From Pseudomonas sp. HOU2 (GTDB lineage: Bacteria; Pseudomonadota; Gammaproteobacteria; Pseudomonadales; Pseudomonadaceae), in contig NZ_CP160398.1 in the NCBI RefSeq assembly GCF_040729435.1, positions 3,534,001-3,598,000 of the forward strand: a stretch of DNA of 64,000 nt. Direction: 5' to 3'. The position numbers and the translations under genes were made by a program. The notes beneath the pieces are model-generated. The model had not been told where the DNA came from and made no database searches. It worked only from the letters and a program-made list of their open reading frames with translations. The stretch's first letter is position 1. Every line of letters starts with the position of its first letter. This document shows positions 26,853 to 36,800 of this stretch, piece after piece.

Positions 26853-27133
26853 GTTGTCTTCCTTGTAATGGTTTGGCCGGGGGAGTCTGGCCAAAAGCTG
26901 TTCGTCCTTGGAGGGCTTTCACGCAAAAAAGATCCTTCCTACAGCGCAAGGGAAAATAGCCTTCTTATTCCTTCCCGGCAAACCCACAAGATAGTTTTTT
27001 GGGTGATATCAATATGCTTTAACGGTATTTAAATTCTTGTTTTTATACCTATAAAGTCAGTGCCTGCCGGACAGTTACCCGCTGTCCATGGACTGCATGA
27101 CCGCCGCTTACCGAGCGACGTCCAGGATGCTTC
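26853..27133 (+). promoter_or_regulatory. Upstream region of amino-acid ABC operon
   Basis: Besides the small-frame leader, it carries AAATAGCCTTCTTATTCC ending at 26971, the same box as at 23749-23763, then an AT-rich stretch (26990-27055) likely to hold the promoter. CCAGGA at about 27123 is the ribosome site of the first permease. Confidence 0.45.
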
Positions 27134-27799
27134 ATGACTTTCGATTACGCATTTATCCTCAGTACCCTGCCGGCCTTTCTCAAGGCCGTGGGCGTGACGC
27201 TGCAAGTCGGGTTCATCGCCATCGGCACATCGCTGCTGGTGGCGCTGTTCAACGCAACGATTCTGGTGTTCCGCACGCCTTACCTGCAACGCGCGGTCGG
27301 CCTGTATGTCGAGTTGGCGCGCAACACGCCGCTGCTGATCCAGTTGTTCTTCGTCTACTTCGCCTTGCCGGCCATCGGCATCCAGGTGTCCGGCTTCACC
27401 GCGGCGATCATCACCATGACTTTTCTCGGCGGCGCCTACCTCACCGAAGTGCTGCGCGCCGGTGTCGACGCCGTGCCACAGGCGCAACTGGAATCGGGGC
27501 GCTCCATTGGCCTGTCCCACGGCCAGTTGCTGCGCTACGTGATCCTGCCGCAAGCGGGGATTCTCAGCCTGCCCTCGCTGTTCGCCAATTTCATTTTCCT
27601 GCTCAAGGAAACCACCGTGGTCTCGGCGGTGGCGGTGCCGGAAATCCTCTACACCACCAAGAGCTACATCGCGCTCTACTACAAAACCTACGAAATGCTC
27701 GCCGTGCTGACGCTGATCTGCGTGCTGCTGTTCTTGCCGCTGTCGTTGCTGCTCAGCCGTCTGGAAAGGAGGCTCCAGCATGGCCAGTTCGGGTCTTGA
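27134..27799 (+). CDS. Polar amino-acid ABC transporter permease 1
   Basis: 221 residues, HisM/ArtM-type permease with about five membrane helices and the coupling loop ESGRSIGLSHGQLLRYVILPQA at about 118-139. First gene of a four-gene operon (permease, permease, ATPase, binding protein) in which every junction overlaps. Because the binding protein resembles cysteine-binding CjaA, cysteine/cystine or another sulfur amino acid is the likely cargo. Confidence 0.88.
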   Translation: MTFDYAFILSTLPAFLKAVGVTLQVGFIAIGTSLLVALFNATILVFRTPYLQRAVGLYVELARNTPLLIQLFFVYFALPAIGIQVSGFTAAIITMTFLGGAYLTEVLRAGVDAVPQAQLESGRSIGLSHGQLLRYVILPQAGILSLPSLFANFIFLLKETTVVSAVAVPEILYTTKSYIALYYKTYEMLAVLTLICVLLFLPLSLLLSRLERRLQHGQFGS

Positions 27800-28439
27800 G
27801 CTGCTCTGGGTGTCGTTGCCGCAACTGGCAAAAGGCGCCGGACAAACCCTGTCGATCTCGTTCCTGAGCATCGCCATCAGCACCGTTGGCGGCGTGCTCT
27901 ACGGCGTGTTGCGCACGCTCAACGTGACGTGGCTGAACGTCATCCTGCGGGTTTATCTGGAACTGTTCCGGGCGATCCCGGTGCTGGTCTGGTTGTACCT
28001 GCTGTTTTTCGGCCTGCCGATTTTCTTCGGCCTGAGCATTCCGAGTTTCTGGTGCGCGGTGCTGGTGCTGTCGCTGTGGGGCGCCAGCGAGGTGGGCGAA
28101 GTGGCGCGCGGTGCGCTGCATTCGTTGCCGCGCGGGCAGCGTGAGGCGGGGCTGTCGATCGGCCTCAACGCGGCGCAACTCTACGGCTACGTATTGCTGC
28201 CGCAGGCGCTGAAACGCATGACGCCGCCGACCATCAACGTCTACACGCGGATCATCAAGACCAGTTCGCTGGCGGTGCTGATCGGCGTGGTCGATGTGAT
28301 CAAGGTCGGCCAGCAGATCATCGAGCGCACTTACGAATCGGTGCTGATCTACGGCGCGCTGTTCCTGTTTTTCTTTTTCATCTGCTACCCGCTGTCGGCC
28401 GCCTCGCGCGTGCTGGAGCGGCGCTGGACGCAAGCATGA
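27780..28439 (+). CDS. Polar amino-acid ABC transporter permease 2
   Basis: 219 residues, second HisQ/HisM-type permease, coupling loop REAGLSIGLNAAQLYGYVLLPQALKRMTPP. It overlaps permease 1 by 20 bases and has a strong AGGAGG ribosome site inside that gene. Probably forms a heterodimer with permease 1 in the inner membrane. Confidence 0.88.
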   Translation: MASSGLELLWVSLPQLAKGAGQTLSISFLSIAISTVGGVLYGVLRTLNVTWLNVILRVYLELFRAIPVLVWLYLLFFGLPIFFGLSIPSFWCAVLVLSLWGASEVGEVARGALHSLPRGQREAGLSIGLNAAQLYGYVLLPQALKRMTPPTINVYTRIIKTSSLAVLIGVVDVIKVGQQIIERTYESVLIYGALFLFFFFICYPLSAASRVLERRWTQA

Positions 28440-29218
28440 GCGCATTGATCGAGTTTCAGGGTTTCAACAAATTCTATGGCGAGCAGCAGGTGCTCAAGGG
28501 CATCGACCTGCAAGTGCGCAGCGGCGAAGTGATCGTCATCCTCGGCCCCAGTGGTTGTGGCAAAAGCACGTTGCTGCGTTGCCTCAACGGCCTGGAAAGC
28601 GCCCATGGCGGCAGCCTGAAATTTGCCGGGCGCGAGCTGCTGGACAAGGCCACCGACTGGCGCGAAGTGCGTCAGCAGATCGGCATGGTGTTCCAGAGTT
28701 ATCACCTGTTCCCGCACATGAGCGTGCTCGACAATTTGTTGCTCGGCCCGCTCAAGGTGCAAAAGCGCCAGCGCCGTGAAGCGCAGCAGCAGGCCGAAGC
28801 CTTGCTCGAACGGGTGGGCCTGGCGGACAAGCGCGATGCGTTTCCACGCCAGCTCTCCGGCGGCCAGCAGCAACGCATCGCCATCGTCCGCTCGTTGTGC
28901 ATGAACCCGAGGGTCATGCTCTTCGATGAAGTCACCGCCGCCCTCGACCCGGAGATGGTCAAGGAAGTGCTGCAAGTGATTCAGGGCCTGGCCCGCGAGG
29001 GCATGACCCTGCTGATTGTCACTCACGAAATGGCCTTCGCCCGCGCGGTGGCCGACCGCATCGTGTTCATGGACGCCGGGCGCATCCTTGAGCAGAACCC
29101 GCCCGAGATTTTCTTTACGAACCCGCAAACCGCACGCGCGCAGCAGTTTCTGGAGAAGTTCTCCTTCGTTGCAACACTGCCTGAAACGAATCCGACAAAG
29201 GAACTGGAACCGCTATGA
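28436..29218 (+). CDS. Polar amino-acid ABC transporter ATP-binding protein
   Basis: 260 residues of the GlnQ/HisP class: Walker A GPSGCGKST at about 39-47, VFQSYHLFPHMSVLDN (Q loop), signature LSGGQQQR, Walker B VMLFDEVTAALDPEMV and VTHEMAFARAVADR. Note LFDEVTAALD in place of the usual [14 protein letters not shown] overlaps on both sides tie it to its neighbours. Confidence 0.92.
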   Translation: MSALIEFQGFNKFYGEQQVLKGIDLQVRSGEVIVILGPSGCGKSTLLRCLNGLESAHGGSLKFAGRELLDKATDWREVRQQIGMVFQSYHLFPHMSVLDNLLLGPLKVQKRQRREAQQQAEALLERVGLADKRDAFPRQLSGGQQQRIAIVRSLCMNPRVMLFDEVTAALDPEMVKEVLQVIQGLAREGMTLLIVTHEMAFARAVADRIVFMDAGRILEQNPPEIFFTNPQTARAQQFLEKFSFVATLPETNPTKELEPL

Positions 29219-30087
29219 AAACTGCCGCTTTTTTATTGCCTCTGCTCAGCCTTGCCTTGCTTGCCGGTTGCAGCAAAACCGAAGAACCGCCGAAGCCGAA
29301 AGTCGCCAGCGCAAGCACCGCGCCAGCCGGTTACCTGGACAAGATCAAGGCCCGCGACAAACTGATTGTCGGCGTGTTCACCGACAAGCCACCGTTCGGT
29401 TTCGTCGATGAGGCCGGACGCTACGTCGGTTTCGACACCGACATCGGCCGGCGCTTCGCCAAGGATCTGCTGGGCGACGAGAACAAGGTCGAGTTCGTGG
29501 CCGTGGAGCCGGCGAGCCGCATTCCGTTCCTGCAGAGCGACAAGGTCGACCTGATCCTCGCCAACATGACCGTGACCCCGGAGCGCAAGGAAGCGGTGGA
29601 ATTCACCAACCCGAACCTCAAGGTCGCGGTGCAGGCTCTGGTGCCGCAAAGCAGCGCGGTGAAAAGCCTCGATGACCTGGCCAGCCGCACCACTATCGTT
29701 ACCACCGGCACCACCGCCGACATCTGGCTGACCAAGAATCATCCGGACTGGAAACTGCTGAAGTTCGAGAAAAACTCCGAGTCGTTGCAAGCTTTGGCCA
29801 ATGGTCGCGGCGACGCCTACGCGCAGGATAATCTGGTGCTGTTCAGCTGGGCCAAGCAGAACCCGGGCTACCGCGTGCTGGACGAAAAACTCGGCGCCGA
29901 AGCACCGATTGCCCCGGCGGTGAAGAAGGGCAACGTCGAGCTGCGTGACTGGGTGAATACCGAGTTGGCCAAGCTGGGTGAAGAGAAGTACCTGCTCAAG
30001 CTGTACGACCAATATGTGCGTAAAGAGCTGAGCGATGACACCCAGCCTGAGAGTGTGATTGTCGAGGGTGGCAAGTGGCAGGGGTGA
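29215..30087 (+). CDS. Amino-acid (probably cysteine/cystine) binding lipoprotein
   Basis: 290 residues. The signal sequence ends in the lipobox LLAGC (Cys at about residue 19), so it is anchored to a membrane. The type-II binding-protein core reads YLDKIKARDKLIVGVFTDKPPFGFVDE, GFDTDIGRRFAKDLLGDENKVEFV and DLILANMTVTPERKEAVEFTNP. This stretch strongly resembles CjaA of Campylobacter, a cysteine-binding protein, as I remember it; that is the basis for the substrate proposal. Last gene of the operon, closed by a repeat. Confidence 0.85.
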   Translation: MKTAAFLLPLLSLALLAGCSKTEEPPKPKVASASTAPAGYLDKIKARDKLIVGVFTDKPPFGFVDEAGRYVGFDTDIGRRFAKDLLGDENKVEFVAVEPASRIPFLQSDKVDLILANMTVTPERKEAVEFTNPNLKVAVQALVPQSSAVKSLDDLASRTTIVTTGTTADIWLTKNHPDWKLLKFEKNSESLQALANGRGDAYAQDNLVLFSWAKQNPGYRVLDEKLGAEAPIAPAVKKGNVELRDWVNTELAKLGEEKYLLKLYDQYVRKELSDDTQPESVIVEGGKWQG

Positions 30088-30122
30088 TTGGCCGTTAAAT
30101 CTGCGCTGACCTGAAGGCCCTC

Positions 30123-30187
30123 TTCGCGAGCAAGCTCGCTCCCACAGGGAGACGCATTCCAACTGTGGGAGCGAGCTTGCTCGCGAA
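30123..30187. repeat. Intergenic REP-type inverted pair (family A, GCGAGCAAGC variant)
   Basis: TTCGCGAGCAAGCTCGCTCC and inverse, between convergent genes. Confidence 0.85.
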
Positions 30188-30207
30188 AGAGCTCGTTCAG
30201 GTGCCGC

Positions 30208-31404
30208 TCAATCCGGCCAGTTCCACGCCGGCTCATCGAGCACCCGCTGGCCGACAATCCCGGTCTGTCCCAGCGTCTTCTCCAGCACGATGCAATTGCA
30301 CTCCGAGTCTTCCTGCAATGCCGAAATCAACCTTCGCGCATGCGACACCACCCACACCTGACACCCCTGCGAAGCGCGAATGATCAAGCGCGCCAGCGCC
30401 GGCAACAGATCCGGATGCAGACTGGTTTCCGGTTCGTTGAGCACCATCAATGACGGCGGGCGTGGCGTCAGCAGCGCGGCGATCAGCAACAGATAACGCA
30501 GGGTGCCGTCCGATAGCTCCGCCGCCGACAATGGCCGCAGCAACCCCTCCTGAAAGAACTCGATGGCAAAGCGTCCGCCGGCCAGCGGGGCGATGTTCAG
30601 CCGTGCGCCGGGAAAGGCATCGCTGATCGCCGCCTGCAATGCCTCGGGGTCACCGATTTCATTGATGGTCTGCAGGGCTGCGGCGAGGTCGCGACCGTCG
30701 TGATGCAGCACCGGCGTGCGCGTACCCAATTGCGGCTGGCGCACCGGGGCGTCGGCGTCGCTGCGAAAGTGATCGTAGAAGCGCCAGCGGCGAATGAACT
30801 CGCGCATCTGGAACACTTCCGGCGAACTGCGCAGGCTGCCGACCTGATCGAACAGGCTGTCGAAGTTCGGCGTGTGCTGCGCCAGCACGTCCCAACTGCG
30901 GCCTTCGCGGGCGCGAATCATCGGGCCGTTGCGATCTACCAGCAGGCTCGCCGGACGATAGAGTGGTCCGGCCCAGATACATTCGCGTTTGATCTGCGGA
31001 TCGAGGCTGAAGCGCGAGGGGCTGGGATGAGTGTCCCCCGGCAACATGAAGTGTCCGTTGGAATCGGGCAGGCCGAGACTGATGGAGTAGCTGAAATCTT
31101 CCCCGGCAAACCCCAGGCGCAGCCTTTTGACGCCCTGACGCACCGTCGGCTCGACCGCCACTTCGCCGTTGCGCATGCGCCGACTGATGGTTTCCGGCCC
31201 GGCCCAGAACGTCGAGTCCAGCCCACCCTCGCGGGCCAGCGCGTTGACCACGCCGCCCTGCGCGGTCTCCGCCAGCAGGCGCAAGGCCCGATAGAGGTTG
31301 GACTTGCCGCTGCCGTTGGGGCCGGTGATCAGGTTCAGCCGGCCCAGCGGAATCACCAATTTATTGATCGAGCGGTAATTGGCCACCGCGAGGGTCTTGA
31401 GCAT
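30208..31404 (-). CDS. AAA ATPase, RecF/OLD-like (AAA_21 type)
   Basis: 398 residues. N-terminal RecF/SMC-like ATP-binding start (LKTLAVANYRSINKLVIPLGRLNLITGPNGSGKSNLYRAL, Walker A at 28-35) and C-terminal half-site with Walker B and switch (LMVLNEPETSLHPDLLPALARLI, QVWVVSHARRLI). There is no coiled coil of SMC length and no TOPRIM nuclease domain of the OLD type. Such stand-alone ATPases are often annotated as DNA-repair or chromosome-segregation related, without proof. No toxin or nuclease partner is adjacent, so a defence role is not indicated. Confidence 0.78.
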   Translation of the reverse strand: MLKTLAVANYRSINKLVIPLGRLNLITGPNGSGKSNLYRALRLLAETAQGGVVNALAREGGLDSTFWAGPETISRRMRNGEVAVEPTVRQGVKRLRLGFAGEDFSYSISLGLPDSNGHFMLPGDTHPSPSRFSLDPQIKRECIWAGPLYRPASLLVDRNGPMIRAREGRSWDVLAQHTPNFDSLFDQVGSLRSSPEVFQMREFIRRWRFYDHFRSDADAPVRQPQLGTRTPVLHHDGRDLAAALQTINEIGDPEALQAAISDAFPGARLNIAPLAGGRFAIEFFQEGLLRPLSAAELSDGTLRYLLLIAALLTPRPPSLMVLNEPETSLHPDLLPALARLIIRASQGCQVWVVSHARRLISALQEDSECNCIVLEKTLGQTGIVGQRVLDEPAWNWPD

Positions 31405-31450
31405 GGGCGTTTCCTTTGCCGGAGCCGATAGTGTGCCGTGCCCGTACCCC

Positions 31451-31557
31451 TGTGGCGAGGGAGCTTGCTCCCGCTGGGCTGCGAAGCGGCCCCAAACCCC
31501 GATTCGAGAGGTTTGCGCCTGCTTCGCAGTCGAGCGGGAGCAAGCTCCCTCGCCACA
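31451..31557. repeat. Intergenic inverted repeat (family C)
   Basis: TGTGGCGAGGGAGCTTGCTC and its inverse, between the divergent ATPase and RND operon starts. Confidence 0.85.
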
Positions 31558-31663
31558 GAAATCAATGTGGAAAATGCGTTATTCCCGCGAGCGAAGGTTG
31601 AACCCTGTTCTAAGCTCACAGTCGTATCGTCACTTGCACGTTCGTACACAGGAAGGAGTCTGC

Positions 31664-32767
31664 ATGGCGAGTCCCGGATTGAAAACAGTTGTCGTGCTGA
31701 GCCTGCTCACGGCGCTGACCGCTTGCGGCAAGAAAGAGGCCCCGGCGGAGTACCTGCCACGAGTCTTCGTGCAAGAGGTCAAACCGGCCGATTACGCCGC
31801 TGCCGTGACCCTCACCGGTGACGTTCAGGCCCGGGTGCAGACCGAACTGTCGTTCCGTGTCGGCGGCAAGATCATCCAGCGCATGGTCGATGTCGGCGAC
31901 CGGGTGAGCGCCAAGCAGGTACTGGCCAAACTCGATCCCAAGGATTTGCAGACCAATGTCGATTCCGCCCAGGCGCAGGTGGTCGCCGAGCAGGCGCGAG
32001 TCAAACAGAGCGCCGCGGCGTTCGTGCGGCAGCAGAAACTGTTGCCCAAGGGTTACACCAGTCAGAGCGAATTCGACTCCGCTCAAGCCGCCTTGCGCAG
32101 CAGTCAGAGCGCACTGAGCGCGGCTCAGGCGCAGCTGGCCAATGCCAAGGATCAACTCAGTTACACCGCGCTGATCGCTGATGCTCCCGGCATCATTACC
32201 GAGCGCCAGGCTGAGGTCGGTCAAGTGGTCCAGGCGACCGCGCCGATTTTCAAACTGGCCCGCGATGGCGAGCGCGATGCGGTGTTCAACGTCTACGAAT
32301 CGCTGCTCTCGGAACGGCCTGCGGATCGCTCGATCGTGGTCAGCCTGCTCGACAACCCCAACATCAAGACCACCGGCACCGTTCGCGAAATCACCCCGGC
32401 GGTGTCGGCGCAGTCCGGCACGGTGCAGGTCAAGGTCACCCTCGACAGCCTGCCGCAGGGCATGCAGCTGGGCTCGGTGGTCAGTGCCAGCGCCAAAGGC
32501 TCGGGCAAGTCGGCAGTGCAATTGCCGTGGTCGGCGCTGACCAAAAACATCAGCGACCCCGCCGTGTGGATCGTCGATGACAAGGGCGAGGCGCAACTGC
32601 ACAACGTCACGGTCGGTCGCTACCTGACCGGCAACGTGATCATCAGTGAAGGACTCACCGGCGGCGAGAAGGTGATCGTGGCCGGTGGGCAATTGCTGCA
32701 CCCGGGGATAAAAGTCGAGGTGGCAGAAAACACCTACAAGGATCTGCAACCGGGAGCGCAGCCATGA
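31664..32767 (+). CDS. triA: RND efflux membrane-fusion lipoprotein (TriA-like)
   Basis: 367 residues from ATG 31664 (AGGAAGGAG upstream; longer frames run into the repeat). Lipobox LTAC near residue 20. Then the adaptor architecture: lipoyl half (VTLTGDVQARVQTELSFRVGGKIIQRMVDVGDRVSAKQVLAKLDP), an alpha-helical hairpin rich in Gln/Ala, the second lipoyl half (LIADAPGIITERQAEVGQVVQATAPIFKL) and a beta-barrel domain. First of three overlapping genes. A pump with two different adaptors and one RND protein matches TriABC of P. aeruginosa, which exports triclosan using OpmH. Confidence 0.83.
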   Translation: MASPGLKTVVVLSLLTALTACGKKEAPAEYLPRVFVQEVKPADYAAAVTLTGDVQARVQTELSFRVGGKIIQRMVDVGDRVSAKQVLAKLDPKDLQTNVDSAQAQVVAEQARVKQSAAAFVRQQKLLPKGYTSQSEFDSAQAALRSSQSALSAAQAQLANAKDQLSYTALIADAPGIITERQAEVGQVVQATAPIFKLARDGERDAVFNVYESLLSERPADRSIVVSLLDNPNIKTTGTVREITPAVSAQSGTVQVKVTLDSLPQGMQLGSVVSASAKGSGKSAVQLPWSALTKNISDPAVWIVDDKGEAQLHNVTVGRYLTGNVIISEGLTGGEKVIVAGGQLLHPGIKVEVAENTYKDLQPGAQP

Positions 32768-33828
32768 AGCGTCTGGGGCTGTTGTCCATCGGCGTGTTGC
32801 TGGCCGCCTGCTCGAAAAGCGAGCCACCGCCGGAGCCGGTGCGACCGGTATTGTCGATCAAGGTGCAGGCGCTGAACGAGGAAACCCTCGGGCGTTTTGC
32901 CGGGAGCATTCAAGCGCGTTACGAGAGCAATACCGGGTTTCGCGTCGGCGGCCGTATCGCCAGTCGCAACGTCGATGTTGGCGCGGAAGTCGACAAGGGC
33001 ACGCTGCTCGCCACCCTCGATCCGAGCGATCAGCAGAACCAGTTACGTTCGGCCCAGGGCGATCTGGCCAAGGTCCAGGCGCAACTGATCAACGCCCAGG
33101 CCAACGCCCGGCGGCAGCAGGCACTGTTCGATCGCGGAGTGGGCGCCCAGGCGCAACTGGACATCGCCACCACCGACCTGAAAACCACCCAGGCTTCGCT
33201 TGATCAGGCGCGCGCGGCGGTCAATCAGAGCCAGGATCAACTCGGCTACACCGAATTGCGTGCCGACCACAAAGCCGTGGTCACCGCATGGAATGCCGAG
33301 GCCGGCCAGGTGGTGACCGCCGGCCAGCAAGTGGTGACCCTGGCGCAACCGGACATCAAGGAAGCGGTGATCGACCTGCCGGACACGCTGGTCGATCAGA
33401 TCCCGTCCGACGTGGTATTTCTGGTGGCCGCGCAGCTCGACCCGAGCATTCACACCACGGCGATCATTCGTGAAATCGAACCCCAGGCGCAGAGTGCCAC
33501 GCGTACCCGTCGCGCCCGCCTGACCCTGAGCGAAACACCCACCGGGTTTCGTCTCGGCACGGCGATCAGCGTGACCCTCAGCTCGCCGATCAAACCGCGC
33601 ATCGAACTGCCCGCCACGGCGTTGCAGGAAGTCGACGGCAAGACCCGCATCTGGGTCATCGACACCCAGAGCAAAACCGTGTCACCGCGCGATGTCAGCG
33701 TCACCAGCCGCACCGACAGCACCGTGGTGCTCGCCGGCGGGGTCAAGAGTGGTGAGCAGGTGGTCAGCGCAGGCGTCAACAGTCTCAAACCCGGACAAGC
33801 CGTGAAACTCGACGAGGACAGTCAATGA
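32764..33828 (+). CDS. triB: RND efflux membrane-fusion lipoprotein (TriB-like)
   Basis: 354 residues, lipobox LLAAC. Same order of domains as its neighbour: YESNTGFRVGGRIASRNVDVGAEVDKGTLLATLDPSD, a hairpin with DLAKVQAQLINAQANARRQQALFDRG, then ELRADHKAVVTAWNAEAGQVVTAGQQVVTLA. It joins triA and triC with ATGA overlaps. The two adaptors are not duplicates in recent time (different helix hairpins), as in TriA and TriB. Confidence 0.83.
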   Translation: MKRLGLLSIGVLLAACSKSEPPPEPVRPVLSIKVQALNEETLGRFAGSIQARYESNTGFRVGGRIASRNVDVGAEVDKGTLLATLDPSDQQNQLRSAQGDLAKVQAQLINAQANARRQQALFDRGVGAQAQLDIATTDLKTTQASLDQARAAVNQSQDQLGYTELRADHKAVVTAWNAEAGQVVTAGQQVVTLAQPDIKEAVIDLPDTLVDQIPSDVVFLVAAQLDPSIHTTAIIREIEPQAQSATRTRRARLTLSETPTGFRLGTAISVTLSSPIKPRIELPATALQEVDGKTRIWVIDTQSKTVSPRDVSVTSRTDSTVVLAGGVKSGEQVVSAGVNSLKPGQAVKLDEDSQ

Positions 33829-36800
33829 AAGGCTCTTTCAATCTCTCCGAATGGGCCCTCAAGCATCAGTCGTTCGTCTGGTACCTGATGTTCGTCGCGC
33901 TGCTGATGGGAGTGTTTTCCTACTTCAATCTGGGGCGCGAAGAAGACCCGTCGTTCACCATCAAGACCATGGTCATCCAGACCAAGTGGCCGGGTGCGAC
34001 CCAGGAGGAAACCCTCAAGCAGGTTACCGACCGCATCGAGAAAAAACTCGAGGAGCTCGATTCTCTCGACTACGTGAAAAGCTATACGCGGCCCGGCGAA
34101 TCGACGGTCTACGTGTACCTGCGCGACACCACCAGCGCCAAGGACATTCCGGAAATCTGGTACCAGGTGCGCAAGAAGATCGATGACATTCGCGGGCAGT
34201 TTCCCCAAGGGATTCAGGGCCCCGGATTCAACGATGAGTTCGGCGATGTGTACGGCTCGGTCTACGCCTTTACCGCCGACGGCCTGACCATGCGCCAGTT
34301 GCGCGACTACGTGGAACAGGCCCGCGCCGAGATCCGCAACGTGCCGGGGCTGGGCAAGATCGAAATGATCGGCCAGCAGGACGAAGTGATCTACCTGAAC
34401 TTCTCCACCCGCAAACTCGCGGCACTGGGCATCGATCAGCGCCAGGTGGTGCAGAGCCTGCAATCGCAGAACGCGGTGACCCCGGCGGGGGTGATCGAGG
34501 CCGGGCCGGAGCGGATTTCCGTGCGCACTTCGGGGCAGTTCGCTTCGGAGAAGGATCTGGCCGAGGTCAATCTCAAGCTCAACGACCGTTTCTATCGGCT
34601 GGCCGACGTCGCCGACATCAGCCGTGGTTACGTCGACCCGGCCACGCCGGAATTCCGCTTCGACGGCAAACCGGCCATCGGCCTGGCGATCGCCATGCAG
34701 AAGGGCGGCAACGTGCAGGAGTTCGGTAAAGCGCTGCACGCGCGCATCGACCAACTGACGGCCGACTTGCCGGTGGGCGTCGGCGTACACACCGTGTCCG
34801 ATCAGGCGGTGGTCGTGGAAGAGGCCGTCGGCGGCTTCACCAGCGCGCTGTTCGAAGCGGTGATCATCGTGCTGGTGGTCAGCTTCATCAGTCTTGGCGT
34901 GCGCGCCGGACTGGTGGTGGCGTGCTCGATTCCGCTGGTGCTGGCGATGGTCTTCGTGTTCATGGAATACAGCGGCATCACCATGCAGCGGATTTCTCTC
35001 GGCGCACTGATCATCGCCCTCGGCCTGCTGGTGGATGACGCGATGATCACCGTGGAGATGATGGTCACGCGCCTCGAAATGGGCGAGACCAAGGAGCAGG
35101 CGGCGACGTTCGCCTACACCTCGACGGCATTCCCGATGCTCACCGGTACGCTGGTGACGGTCGCCGGTTTCGTGCCGATCGGCCTCAACGCCAGCTCCGC
35201 CGGTGAGTACACCTTCACCCTGTTTGCGGTGATCGCGGTGGCGATGCTGGTGTCGTGGATCGTCGCGGTGCTGTTCGCACCGGTGATTGGCGTGCACATC
35301 CTCAGCACCAATGTGAAACCCCACGAAGGTGAGCCGGGGCGCATTGGCCGTGCGTTCAACCACGGTTTGCTGTGGTCGATGCGCAACCGCTGGTGGGCGA
35401 TCGGCATCACCGTGTTGTGCTTCGTGCTGGCGGTGTTCTGCATGCGCTTTGTGCAGAATCAGTTCTTCCCGTCCTCCGACCGCCCGGAAATCCTCGTCGA
35501 TCTGAACCTGCCGCAAAACGCCTCGATCGACGAAACCCGCAAGGCTGTGGACAAGCTCGAAGCCACGCTCAAGGGCGACCCGGACATCGTGCGCTGGAGC
35601 ACTTACATCGGTCAGGGCGCAATCCGTTTCTACCTGCCGCTCGACCAGCAATTACAGAACCCTTACTACGCGCAACTGGTGATCGTCAGCAAAGACTTCG
35701 AGGCCCGCGAAGCCCTCAGCCAACGCTTGCGCGAGCGTCTGCACAAGGACTTCGTCGGCATCGGCAGTTACGTCCAGGCGCTGGAAATGGGCCCGCCAGT
35801 GGGGCGGCCGATCCAGTACCGGGTCAGCGGCAAGGACATCGATCAGGTGCGCAAGCACGCCATCGACCTGGCGACCGAGCTGGACAAGAACGAGCACATC
35901 GGCGAGATCATTTACGACTGGAACGAGCCGGGCAAAGTCCTGCGCATCGACATCGCCCAGGACAAGGCGCGTCAGCTCGGGCTGTCGTCGGAAGACGTGG
36001 CGAAGCTGATGAACAGCATCGTCAGCGGCTCGCCATTGACCCAGGTCGATGACGATATCTACCTGATCAACGTTGTTGGCCGGGCGGTGGATTCCGAGCG
36101 CGGCACCCCGGAAACTTTGCAGAACCTGCAGATCGTCACACCCAACGGCACCTCGATTCCGCTGCTGGCCTTCGCCACTGTGCGGTATGAGCTGGAGCAG
36201 CCGTTGGTGTGGCGTCGCGACCGTTTGCCGACCATCACCATCAAGGCCTCGGTGCGCGACGAGATCCAGCCGACCGACCTGGTGAAACTGCTCAAGCCGT
36301 CAATTGATGCCTTCGCTGAAAAACTGCCGGTCGGCTACAAAGTCGCCACCGGCGGTACGGTCGAGGAAAGCGGCAAGGCCCAGGGACCGATTGCCAAGGT
36401 GCTGCCGTTGATGCTGTTTCTGATGGCGACCTTCCTGATGATCCAGCTGCACAGCGTGCAGAAGATGTTCCTGGTGGCGAGCGTCGCGCCACTCGGGCTG
36501 ATCGGCGTGGTGCTGGCGCTGGTGCCGACCGGGACACCGATGGGCTTCGTGGCGATTCTCGGGATCCTGGCGCTGATCGGCATCATCATCCGCAACTCGG
36601 TGATTCTGGTGACGCAGATCGATGAGTTCGAGCAGAAGGGCTACGCGCCGTGGGATGCGGTGGTGGAAGCGACCGAGCACCGTCGCCGGCCGATCCTGCT
36701 GACCGCAGCGGCGGCGAGCATGGGCATGATCCCGATCGCCCGCGAAGTGTTCTGGGGGCCGATGGCCTACGCGATGATTGGCGGGATCGTGGTCGCGACG

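Noticed and set aside
30208..31404. AAA ATPase as part of an antiphage defence system
   Set aside because: No nuclease, reverse transcriptase or toxin partner is adjacent; neighbours are housekeeping-like transport genes.
33822..35651. 609-codon minus-strand frame opposite triC
   Set aside because: Pure shadow of the RND gene; His/Asp/Arg-rich composition, no recognisable domain, no start signal.
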